A DNA stretch of 36,056 nucleotides from Candidatus Aenigmatarchaeota archaeon (lineage in GTDB: Archaea; Aenigmatarchaeota; Aenigmatarchaeia; QMZP01; JAFGSV01). The notes under the pieces were generated by a model. The model saw only the letters and a list, made by a program, of their open reading frames with translations, was not told where the DNA came from and ran no database searches. The translations under genes and the position numbers were made by a program. This document shows, in pieces, positions 23,673 to 31,300 of the stretch. The DNA lies in contig JAFGSV010000031.1 in NCBI GenBank assembly GCA_016934325.1, positions 1-36,056 on the forward strand. Reading direction: 5' to 3'. The stretch's first letter is position 1; every line of letters starts with the position of its first letter.

Positions 23673-23927
23673 TCAGCGTTTGGTGCGTTTCTTCCTTCTT
23701 CTCTTTGTAACCAATTTCCAGCGTATTGTGCCACCCAACTTTTTTCTTTTGACTTGTAAGTATCCCCTTCTGAACAATCTTGCAAGAGTGTCATGTGCTG
23801 TCTGCCAACTCATTTCCAAGATTTCTGACAATTCATGAGTTGTATACTCGTGATCTCTATTCATCCGCATTTCATGTAGTATCGATATTTCCCTATGGGT
23901 GAATTTAGCTTTTCTTCTCACTGGCAT
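23673..23927 (-). CDS. Small basic winged-helix protein
   Basis: 84 residues. HTH pattern: FTHREISILHEMRMN, then TTHELSEILEMSWQTAHDTLARL and a short wing, ending in a very basic tail (TKRRRKKRTKR) suited to DNA binding. It overlaps the 3' end of the AbrB-like gene by 23 nt and is read after it, so the two form an operon and probably co-regulate element genes. Confidence 0.78.
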   Translation of the reverse strand: MPVRRKAKFTHREISILHEMRMNRDHEYTTHELSEILEMSWQTAHDTLARLFRRGYLQVKRKKLGGTIRWKLVTKRRRKKRTKR

Positions 23928-24243
23928 TTTTACTCACCTTCTTTTTCCTTCCCCTCTTCTTGACCTTTCTAACTATATTGCACCAAAATTCATCGACCCG
24001 AATTTCTTGCTTGGCTTTTACAGGCTTCCGCACAACGAATTCTAAACTAAAACCAGCCTCCAAACTTAAAACTTCCTTTATTTCACGAGGAAACCTGACG
24101 AATAACTGACCATACGAATCTTTGCTTATGGTAGCAGTCTCAACTATCTCGGTTTCGTCCAACGGAAGGTCGTCATCAATATCTCTGGGTTTTTGGGGGA
24201 GTTCCCATTCAGTTTCCGTATTTGAACGTGTGTTATTTTCCAT
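23905..24243 (-). CDS. AbrB/SpoVT-like DNA-binding regulator
   Basis: 112 residues. Residues about 36-80 fit the AbrB/MazE swapped-hairpin fold (ATISKDSYGQLFVRFPREIKE, split after residue 55, then LSLEAGFSLEFVV). The N-terminus is acidic and the C-terminus very basic (KKRGRKKKV). AbrB-type proteins bind as dimers to short repeats. Three AACATACG copies lie between this gene and the divergent transposase, two of them flanking this gene's own TATA box (ACTTTATATAG, minus strand, about 24265-24277), so autoregulation and transposase repression are likely (inference). Confidence 0.75.
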   Translation of the reverse strand: MENNTRSNTETEWELPQKPRDIDDDLPLDETEIVETATISKDSYGQLFVRFPREIKEVLSLEAGFSLEFVVRKPVKAKQEIRVDEFWCNIVRKVKKRGRKKKVSKNASEKKS

Positions 24244-24256
24244 ATTATATTAATTT

Positions 24257-24344
24257 AACATACGTCTATATAAAGTTTTAATTAAACATACGAAAAAACG
24301 AAAGATATTTAAAACTTCTATACCATATTCTCAATAAACATACG
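24257..24344. promoter_or_regulatory. Three AACATACG operator candidates in the AbrB/transposase intergenic region
   Basis: AACATACG at 24257-24264, 24285-24292 and 24337-24344, all in the same orientation. The first two bracket the TATA box of the AbrB-like gene. The third overlaps the probable transposase promoter (AATAAA about 28 bp before ATG 24365) and sits in the centre of an inverted repeat TTCTCAA/TTGAGAA (24328-24334/24349-24355). Confidence 0.6.
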
Positions 24345-24364
24345 TAATTTGAGAATGTGATGTT

Positions 24365-25419
24365 ATGATGCAAACGACCGTAAGGACATTCAGAGAGAAG
24401 GGTAAGAGAAAGAAGCGACACTGGACTCAATACAATCTTGCACATACAAGCGAGAAGATAGTAGCTATGAGGATACTCAACGAGGCTGTGAATTCGCTTA
24501 ACATACCATATGAGTATAACGGTATTGGAAGACCGCCTATGGGAATTGACGATATGATAAAATGCTGTGTTGTCAAGGTCTACAATTCATTCAGCACGAG
24601 GCACATAATTCCAGACCTGAATTATGCACATGCACTTGGTTACATAAAACAACCACCGCACTTCAATATCATATCGAAATATATGAGAAATCCTGAAATC
24701 GAGGAATATCTTCACAAATTATACAACATTCTTGCCCAACCTTTAGTTGGTATAGACGAGATATTCGCACCAGATGCTACTGGTTTCGGAACTCACAAGA
24801 AAGACTGGATGGAAACCAGAGGGTGGTTCAGGTCGAAAAAGGTGTCTCTTTGGAAAGAATTCAAGAAATTGCACATAGTATGCGGAACATTGACGACGAT
24901 CATAACCGAAGCGAGAACCAGTGAAGGTCGCTGCCACGATTCACCGTTTTTCAAGGATTTAATCCGAGAAACTGCAAAGAGATTCGATGTGAAATATGTT
25001 TGTGCCGACTCAGGCTATCTATCGAAGGACAACTGTGAATATGTAAAGGAATTGGAGGAAAGCCTTTTATCAAACCAAAGACGAACATGCGGGAAAAGGC
25101 TATCATAGAGATTAAAAACGGCAAGAAAATGACACCTTGGAGAGAGATGGTCTGGTTCTGGGTGAATCATAGACAAATATTCGAATTGTATTACCATCAG
25201 CGTTCAACAGTGGAAAGTGTATTCTCGGCTATCAAAAGGAGATTTTTACCTTATCTCAGAAGCAAAGACGATCAAGGGCAATACAACGAAATGTTATGCA
25301 AGGTCGTTTGTCACAACTTGAGCGTGCTTGTGAATTCCATCTTCACACTCGGTCTCACTGCTGATTTCAACAGGAAGGTCACCGCAGCGGAAAACCGCTT
25401 CTATAAAGACAGGTATTAA
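24365..25419 (+). pseudogene. DDE transposase, broken by a single-base frameshift
   Basis: Two frames join into one IS4/IS5-like transposase of about 350 residues. Frame one (24365-25108) has a helical N-terminus (RPPMGIDDMIKCCVVKVYNS), the first acidic residue in FAPDATGFG and the second in VCADSGYLSKDN. The reading then continues one frame back (open from 25039 to 25419) with GKPFIKPKTNMREKA and the Glu motif STVESVFSAIKRRF. Restoring one G near 25054-25057 would give ELGGKPFIKPK, the expected family sequence. Loss of one G from a run, an assembly error, or programmed -1 shifting are the options; no classic slippery heptamer is seen. The final TAA (25417-25419) lies in the right terminal repeat. 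Confidence 0.85.
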
Positions 25420-25426
25420 AAGTGCA
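25415..25426 (-). repeat. Right terminal inverted repeat core
   Basis: ATTAAAAGTGCA: perfect reverse complement of 18861-18872 and 11 of 12 to 18843-18854. It overlaps the transposase stop codon and lies 5 bp inside the right AGTTAAACC copy. Confidence 0.82.
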
Positions 25427-25431
25427 CACCT

Positions 25432-25440
25432 AGTTAAACC
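25432..25440 (+). repeat. Right target-site duplication, AGTTAAACC
   Basis: A perfect copy of 18829-18837. Outside it the sequence continues as the second half of a palindrome (TTAAACCA 25434-25441, TT, TGGTTTAA 25444-25451), so the element entered a symmetric divergent promoter region. Confidence 0.88.
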
Positions 25441-25508
25441 ATTTGGTTTAAAAAGGCAGGATGCCGGTAAAAACCGTTTTTATTGCAGCTGCGCATAAAT
25501 ATAGTATT

Positions 25509-25922
25509 ATGAGGGCGCAGGCGGCATTCGAATACATGCTCATCGTCATAATAGCCCTCGCCTTCATGGTGCCGGCGTGGACGTACATAACCTCGGTCAA
25601 GACCGAGGCAAGCGAAGAGCTGGCCCTATCCTACGCCAAGAGCAGCGTCGACAGGCTCGCCAGCACGGCGGACCTGATCTACTCCCAGGGGCCTCCCGCC
25701 AAGGTGAAGGTCCACGTCTACATACCGGACGGGGTCGAGGGCTACAACTTCACCAACAAGACCGTGGCCCTTTTTGTCAGGTACCGGAACACGGTCACGC
25801 CCGTCTACGCTGATTCCAAGGCGTCGCTGAACGGCACCCTTCCCCTCGTCGAGGGCAACTATTGGATGCAGGTGGAGGCGGTCGAGAATGACAACTATGA
25901 TGTCTTCGTCCAGGCGGTGTAA
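25509..25922 (+). CDS. Type IV pilin-like protein with class III signal peptide (1)
   Basis: 137 residues from ATG 25509. MRAQAAFEYMLIVIIALAFMVP is, in two parts, a short leader ending before the QAAFEYM motif and a hydrophobic helix: the archaeal class III (DUF361-type) signal cut by a prepilin peptidase. The exported domain looks beta-rich with several N-x-S/T sites (NFTN, NGTL) that could be glycosylated by the cluster at 12-18 kb. The frame extends upstream to 25461, but GTTTTTATTG (about 25474-25483) lies about 29 bp before 25509. It is in an overlapping pair with the next gene. Confidence 0.88.
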   Translation: MRAQAAFEYMLIVIIALAFMVPAWTYITSVKTEASEELALSYAKSSVDRLASTADLIYSQGPPAKVKVHVYIPDGVEGYNFTNKTVALFVRYRNTVTPVYADSKASLNGTLPLVEGNYWMQVEAVENDNYDVFVQAV

Positions 25923-26310
25923 GGCCCAGATAGCCTTCGAGTACATGTTCATATTCGGTATATTGATGGCCGCGATCATCATGGGCACCGCCTTCGCGTG
26001 GTCGAAATCGGTAGAGATAAGCAATCAGATGACGCGGCTCGAGGTCGACAGCCTCCTCATAAGGGTCTCCGACAAGATCAACACGGCATGGCTCGAGGGC
26101 GAGGGATTCAGCACGAACATAACGATCCCTGAGAAGGTGGCCGACTCCGGGTTCACGCTCAACGTGACGTCCAACTTCCTGGTGCTGAGCGTGCTTGAGC
26201 AGGATTTCACCAGGCCCATCATCACGAAGAACGTCACCGGGAACTTCTCCATCGGGGGCCTGAACAACCTCGCCAACAAGGGAGACCATATAGCCATAAC
26301 CCATCTGTGA
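25888..26310 (+). CDS. Type IV pilin-like protein with class III signal peptide (2)
   Basis: 140 residues if read from ATG 25888; ATG 25897 or 25900 would shorten the leader and the overlap with the previous gene. RRCKAQIAFEYMFIF holds the processing motif QIAFEYM, followed by the hydrophobic helix ILMAAIIMGTAFAW. The outer domain has N-x-T/S sites (NITI, NVTS, NVTG, NFSI). It is probably a pilus or adhesion filament subunit made together with the first protein. Confidence 0.87.
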   Translation: MTTMMSSSRRCKAQIAFEYMFIFGILMAAIIMGTAFAWSKSVEISNQMTRLEVDSLLIRVSDKINTAWLEGEGFSTNITIPEKVADSGFTLNVTSNFLVLSVLEQDFTRPIITKNVTGNFSIGGLNNLANKGDHIAITHL

Positions 26311-26351
26311 CCATGCACCGGGTCTTGCCGGCATCGAACACCATATGATCC

Positions 26352-26361
26352 ATATATTAAA
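26352..26361 (+). promoter_or_regulatory. TATA box for NAD kinase
   Basis: CATATATTAA is centred about 26 bp before ATG 26383. Confidence 0.6.
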
Positions 26362-26382
26362 ACGAGCCGGCAAATTATTCTT

Positions 26383-27135
26383 ATGAGATTCATAGTCAGG
26401 ACCAAGAACGGCTACGGGGGGAGCATCAGGGACGAGGTGGTTAGGATGCTCGAGGCGAACGGGGAAGAGCACACGGACAGGATCGAGCCGGGATGCGACT
26501 TCGCCGTAATCATCGGGGGCGACGGGACCCTGCTGAGGGACCACAGCTGGATAGACTGCCCGGTCCTCGGCATCAATCCCGGCAGGAGCGTGGGCTTCTA
26601 CATGCGGGCCTGCAACCTGGATTTCAGGCGCAGGCTCATGTCCCTGCTGCACGGCAGGCCGCGGAAGGACTACTATATTTACGACCTCATGAGGCTGCAG
26701 GCGAGCGTGAACGGGCACGGCATGGACGCCCTCGCCCTGAACGAGGTGCTCGTGAGCCCGGTGTTCGTGCGCAGGATCATGGAAGCGGAGCTGGAAGTCG
26801 GAGGAAGGAAGAGCCTGGAGAGGAACAGCGCGATCATCGCGTACACGCCGACCGGGTCCAACGCCTTCGCCCGTTCAGCTGGGGCCAAGCCGCTCAGCCA
26901 TGGCTCCAAGTCTTTCGGGGTCGTCGCGCTTGCTCCTTATTCCGGATCCCTTAAGAGGGGAGAGAAGAAGATGCGGGACGGCTATGTCAGGATAAGGTAC
27001 TCGAGCGATAAGGGCGAGGTCTGCATCGACGGCAGCGAGCTGCACTTGATGGAGCTCAGGCATGGGGACGTCGTCGAGATAGGGAAGCACCCCAAGCCGC
27101 TCAGGCTAGTCGGATTCAGGCCGAGGCTGGGCTGA
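26383..27135 (+). CDS. nadK: NAD kinase (archaeal type)
   Basis: 250 residues. The ATP-binding GGDGT motif is at 45-49 (IIGGDGTLLR), followed by INPGRSVGF, LNEVLVSP and the NAD-binding TPTGSNAFARSAGAKP; the family usually reads TPTGSTAYS in the last. It phosphorylates NAD to NADP in the cytosol. The protein is compact, lacking the N-terminal extension of bacterial forms. A TATA box at standard distance supports the start. It converges with the XTP/dITP pyrophosphatase. Confidence 0.93.
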   Translation: MRFIVRTKNGYGGSIRDEVVRMLEANGEEHTDRIEPGCDFAVIIGGDGTLLRDHSWIDCPVLGINPGRSVGFYMRACNLDFRRRLMSLLHGRPRKDYYIYDLMRLQASVNGHGMDALALNEVLVSPVFVRRIMEAELEVGGRKSLERNSAIIAYTPTGSNAFARSAGAKPLSHGSKSFGVVALAPYSGSLKRGEKKMRDGYVRIRYSSDKGEVCIDGSELHLMELRHGDVVEIGKHPKPLRLVGFRPRLG

Positions 27136-27167
27136 TCAATCAGATAAGAAAACCAAATCTGTGCGGT

Positions 27168-27734
27168 TCACTTCTCGCCCTTTTCCTTCAGCCACTTCGC
27201 GAAGCTCTCCAGGGCCAGCCTGCGCTGGGATATGCCGTTCTTCTCCGCCGTGCCTATCTCCGCGTAGGTCCTTTCGTATCCCTCGGGTATGAAAATCGTG
27301 TCCCAGGCGAAGTCATAACCCTTCGTCACCCTGTCGCTGATCCTGCCGGACACGCTGCCCCTGAAGGTCCTGACGCGCCCCTCGGGGTCGCAATAGGCGA
27401 AGACCGTGACGGCCTCCGCGGACCTGTCTTTGCCTTTGAGGAAATCGACGATGCCCTGTGGCCCTATCGATTCGAAGAAGTGCTTGATGAGGGTTCCCGG
27501 ATATCCGTTCATGGCTCTTATGTAAAGCCCGGTGTCCTCCACGATGAGGGGCTTCTTGACCATGCTGAAGGCATGCCTGGCCTTCTCCCTGGCGACGGGC
27601 TCCGCATCCTTCTCCTGTATCTCCCCGATGTCAAGGCTCCTCTGCTCGACTGCTATGCCGAACCCGGCGAGTATCTCCTTCACCTCTTCCGCCTTCATCC
27701 TGTTGCCCGTTATGAAAAGCAGGGGCCCGGCCAC
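27168..27734 (-). CDS. XTP/dITP pyrophosphatase (RdgB/HAM1 family)
   Basis: 188 residues, the typical length. Motifs: LLFITGNRMKAEEV (TGN..K start), IVEDTGLYI, YPGTLIKHFFES, FAWDTIFIPEG, and the terminal SQRRLALESF (S.R..A). It removes hydrolysed purine nucleotides such as XTP and ITP to NMP plus pyrophosphate, keeping the pool clean. It is the last gene of a minus-strand operon, 1 nt after the rhomboid stop. The association with proteases is probably only operonic. Confidence 0.95.
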   Translation of the reverse strand: MAGPLLFITGNRMKAEEVKEILAGFGIAVEQRSLDIGEIQEKDAEPVAREKARHAFSMVKKPLIVEDTGLYIRAMNGYPGTLIKHFFESIGPQGIVDFLKGKDRSAEAVTVFAYCDPEGRVRTFRGSVSGRISDRVTKGYDFAWDTIFIPEGYERTYAEIGTAEKNGISQRRLALESFAKWLKEKGEK

Positions 27735-27735
27735 G

Positions 27736-28338
27736 TCACCACCTCTCCCATATCCATTCGAACTCCCCGGGACCGGATCCGCGCTCCGTGCGCTTCCAGT
27801 TGTACATGAGCAGACCCCCGAAGATTATGCCGCCGAGATGCCCGAAGTGGGCAATCCCCGACGCAATGTCCGTGAAGCCCGCCAGTATCGAGAACGCGAT
27901 GAACCCTATGACCACGTACATGGCCTTTATGGGAACCGGGATCGGGAATATGATCAGCCTGTTGTTCGGGTACTTCACCGCGTAGGCGGTCAGCACGGCG
28001 TAGACCGCGCCGCTCGCGCCCAGCATCGGTATGTCGGATATGCCGGTAAGCAGTATGTGGAACAGCGCCGACCCGACCCCGGACACGACGTACATGGTCA
28101 CGAACCTCCTGACGCCAAGGAAGCCCTCTACGGCCGAGCCGAATATGAACAGCCCTATCATGTTCAGCCCCAGGTGCTCGATGCTGGCGTGGGCGAACAT
28201 GTAGGTGAAGAACTGCCAGTACATGCCGGACAGCGCCATGGTCGGGGTCAGGGCCAGGATCAGCGTGGACTGCGCCATGGTGACCTGGAGCAGGAACACC
28301 AGGAATGTCGCGCCCATTATGGCAAGGGTCACCTTCAT
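27736..28338 (-). CDS. Rhomboid-family intramembrane serine protease
   Basis: 200 residues with six membrane helices. The H-x-x-x-N pair is seen in His55-Asn59 (EHLGLNM), the nucleophile Ser109 in GASGAVYAVL and the base His167 in FGHLGG, so it should be active. Rhomboids cut other proteins inside or next to the membrane. The C-terminal tail (SGPGEFEWIWERW) is cytosolic. Its start codon overlaps the stop of the giant subtilase by 4 nt (ATGA), so it is made with it and could process membrane-anchored surface proteins (inference). Confidence 0.95.
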   Translation of the reverse strand: MKVTLAIMGATFLVFLLQVTMAQSTLILALTPTMALSGMYWQFFTYMFAHASIEHLGLNMIGLFIFGSAVEGFLGVRRFVTMYVVSGVGSALFHILLTGISDIPMLGASGAVYAVLTAYAVKYPNNRLIIFPIPVPIKAMYVVIGFIAFSILAGFTDIASGIAHFGHLGGIIFGGLLMYNWKRTERGSGPGEFEWIWERW

Positions 28339-31300
28339 TTCTTCCTCACCCCCTTCCGGAAAATTTCACCTATCATGGCCCTCAGCCGCTGCAAGTGCTG
28401 CAAGAGCACGTCCATCTTTAATGATTGCAGCATGCTTATAAACCAAAGCCAGTCGGTCTTGAAGGATTCGACCTGGACGAAGACCTCGCCGAACTCGTTC
28501 TGGCCCACGAATCCCGTCAGCTCGACCCTTCCCTTGGGTCCCGGGGGGTTGCTGAAGACCAGGACCTGGCCCGTCTGGTCCTCCAGCGTGGAGCCCATGA
28601 TCCCCGTCTGCTCCTGCATGGTCTGGGATATCCTGCCGCTCAACCTGACCTTCTTGTCAAGGAAGTGCTCGGCATTGCTGAGCAGCTCGGCGCTGTTCGT
28701 CTCTATGATCTCCCATTTGTGCTCCAGCGACTCCCAGCTGAGCTCCTTCATGCTCCTCGTGTAATAGAAGTATCCCGCCCCGCCGATGATGATCACGGCC
28801 ACGACGACCAACGCGATTAACCCGAAGTCGAAGCCGATGGGCTGCATCCCGCCCGCGACGCAGGTGGAGTTCTCGCAACCGATGGCGCACTCCTCCACGA
28901 TCATCCAGCCCCCTTCGAGGTACTGCTGGACCGTTCCGCCCGAGCACCGCCTTTCCCCGATCGCAGGCTGGGTCATCAGCGCAGCCTTGCACGTCAGGGT
29001 CGCCGGGTCGCATCCGTTCTGGCACTTCTCTTTGTCCTCCCACTGGCTGCCGTCGGACCTGCACTGCTGCAGCATGCTGCCGCTACACCTCAGATGGCCC
29101 CCGGTGCACAGGGTACTGCAAGCGCCGCCCTCGCAGCCGTTCGGGCATACCTGGCTCGTTTCCCACGCGTCGCCCGCGGTGTTGCACTGGACGAGGTTCC
29201 CGGTGAGCGAGCACTTGACGGCTCCCGGCGTGCAAAGGATCTTGGACTCCTGCACGACCAGGCTCGTCCGCACGCTTGCCGATGCCTGCTGGTCCGACGA
29301 CGCCGACAGGTCCAGGCCGAATGCGCCGAGGTTCTGGGTGTACGGGACGGTTATCGAGAGGCTGAAGTTCCCCGACGTTCCCGGGCCCATTGACCGGGAT
29401 GAAGGGGTAACCAGGAACTGGCATTCCGAGCAGTCGGTGGCGGCCGACAGGGACACTCCGGTCAGGTTCGAGTAGCCGTTGTTCCTGACCCCGACGTTCA
29501 CGCTCTTGCTTCCGCCCTGGATTATGGTTATGCTCGAGGGGTAATCCGCTATCTGGATCGATGAGGTCGTGTAGCCGTTGCCGCCCCCCGAGTTATGGCA
29601 ATCGCTCGTGTCGAACAAGCAGCTGCCGGTGCAGCCGAGCGAGCCATAGTCATATCCCAGCGAATCGCACGTCTCGCCGTCCATGTCCCCGCCGTCGCAT
29701 TCCTCCGCCTGGTCGTCCACGACCCCGTTGCCGCAGTACTCCTCCCCTACCGCGTACGCGGAGAAGGCGGTAGCGTTCAGGATAATCATGTCCCTGGCCT
29801 TGTCGAGCGAGTAGTCGTCGCCTTCATCGAGCTTGTTCCCCCAGCCGCTCGCTCCCCCCGCGCAATGCCTCTGGGACATGTTCCAGCTGCCGCACTTGTA
29901 GGCGACGATGGCGCTCTCGTCGGTTATGAGCCCCGAGTACGGGACCGTGATGTGGGCGTTGACGAAGCTGAGGTTCGTCTCGGCGGCGATGACCGACCTG
30001 AACTGCTTGTCGGCGGGTGGCTCCACGAGCTGTGGAGGGACGTCGTCGATGCTGAAGGTTGCTGTCAGGTCATCGATGAAGAAAGCATAGTGCAGCGTGA
30101 TCCAGAAGCCTCTGCTCAGGTTCAGGTCCCAGTTATCCTGCGGGACCTGGAAGGAATGGTTAGTGACCGTCTGGGCGGATTCCCTCACGTGGCCGTCCGA
30201 CGGGCTGATGACCGACAGGGACATGTTCATCGGGGCATCCAGATGGTCCCTGAAGAGCAGCGTTATCTGGCTGGCCGGCCTGATCTCCATGACATCGATG
30301 ACTGTCTCGTTGCCCGCTCCCAGCGTGTCGTTGGCGAAGATGCCGACGTCGTAGTAGCCGTCGGGCAGCGCGGCCGAGGCGTTGGCCCCGTATGCGCTGC
30401 CCCCCAGCGGCTGCATCTGGCCGGACTGCGAGCCGGAATCGCCGCTCATGTTATAAAGAACATGGGACAAGCCGTCGGTGTCCGTGACGTCGGCAGTTAT
30501 GCTCAGGGTCTCGCCGGAAAGGAGCAGGTGCGGCATGACCGATGCCGAGGATATCCCGGGCGGGGAATTGACCCTGGCCGACCTCCTGGGCGTCGAATTG
30601 AGGTTGCCGGAAGGGTCGTCAGCGTAGACCGTGTAATAGAACCAGCCGCCGCCCAGGCCGGTCATGTTCATGTAGCAGTAGGTGTCCTCGCCGTCCTTGA
30701 CCATGGACATGCTGACGTTCGATCCCGAATCCTCCCATTCGAGCAGGCAGGCCGTCAGGTTCTCGTCGGCCGAGACGTTTATGAAGAGCCAGTCCAGGTT
30801 CGTGTAATTCCCGTCGGGCAGCGTCGGGTAGGAGAAGGCCAGGCCGGGCGGATCGCCGTCTTCCCATCCGCTAGGCGTGCCGTAGGCGTTTGAATCGGTA
30901 ACGTTGCCGTAGTTCGAGTCGGTCCCGGGGATGAAATAGGGCGGCTCCGTGCGTCCCCAGAAGTTGCCCGAGCCCTGGTAGGAGAGTTCTATCGCCTCGT
31001 CCGAGTGGACCGGCTCCTCGCCTTGCAGGGCGGTCTGCATGATGTTGTTCTCTGTCACCACGAGGTCGCCCGCGCCCTGCAGGTAAAGCCCGCTGAAATC
31101 GGCGCCCGTGATGTTGCACCCGCGCACGCTCGAGCCGTCGGAGTTCTGAATGGCATAACCGTACCCGACGCCCGATATCTCGCTCCCCTGCAGCCCGACG
31201 TGATGGCTGTCCAGCACGTACACGCCGAACCCGTTCAGGGAGAGGTTGGCGTTCGTTATGTTCACGTGGCTCGAGTTTATGATGGTTATCTTGCCTATGT

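Larger units (their letters stand above)
18838..25431. mobile_element. Cargo-carrying DDE transposon, about 6.6 kb
   Basis: Boundaries come from a 9-bp direct repeat (AGTTAAACC) on both sides and inverted ends: left outer 17 bp (18838-18854) against right outer 17 bp (25415-25431, reverse complement) agree at 13 of 17, including TGCACTTT. Base composition switches from G+C-rich to AT-rich at both ends. The DDE transposase is the last gene and its stop codon falls inside the right terminal repeat. No terminal-repeat copy lies just upstream of the transposase, so it is not a simple IS beside unrelated genes. A 9-bp duplication is of the size known for some IS4-related elements. Ten complete or nearly complete cargo genes plus the transposase-linked regulator are carried. 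The transposase is frameshifted, so the element is probably immobile unless helped. Confidence 0.85.

Noticed and set aside
24257-24344. A CRISPR-like array from the AACATACG repeats
   Set aside because: The units are only 8 bp, there are just three, and the spacing is irregular; an operator reading fits better.
24244-25431. A stand-alone IS carrying only the transposase
   Set aside because: No TGCACTTT-type end lies between 24244 and 24365. The right end pairs instead with the far-left end next to a matching direct repeat.
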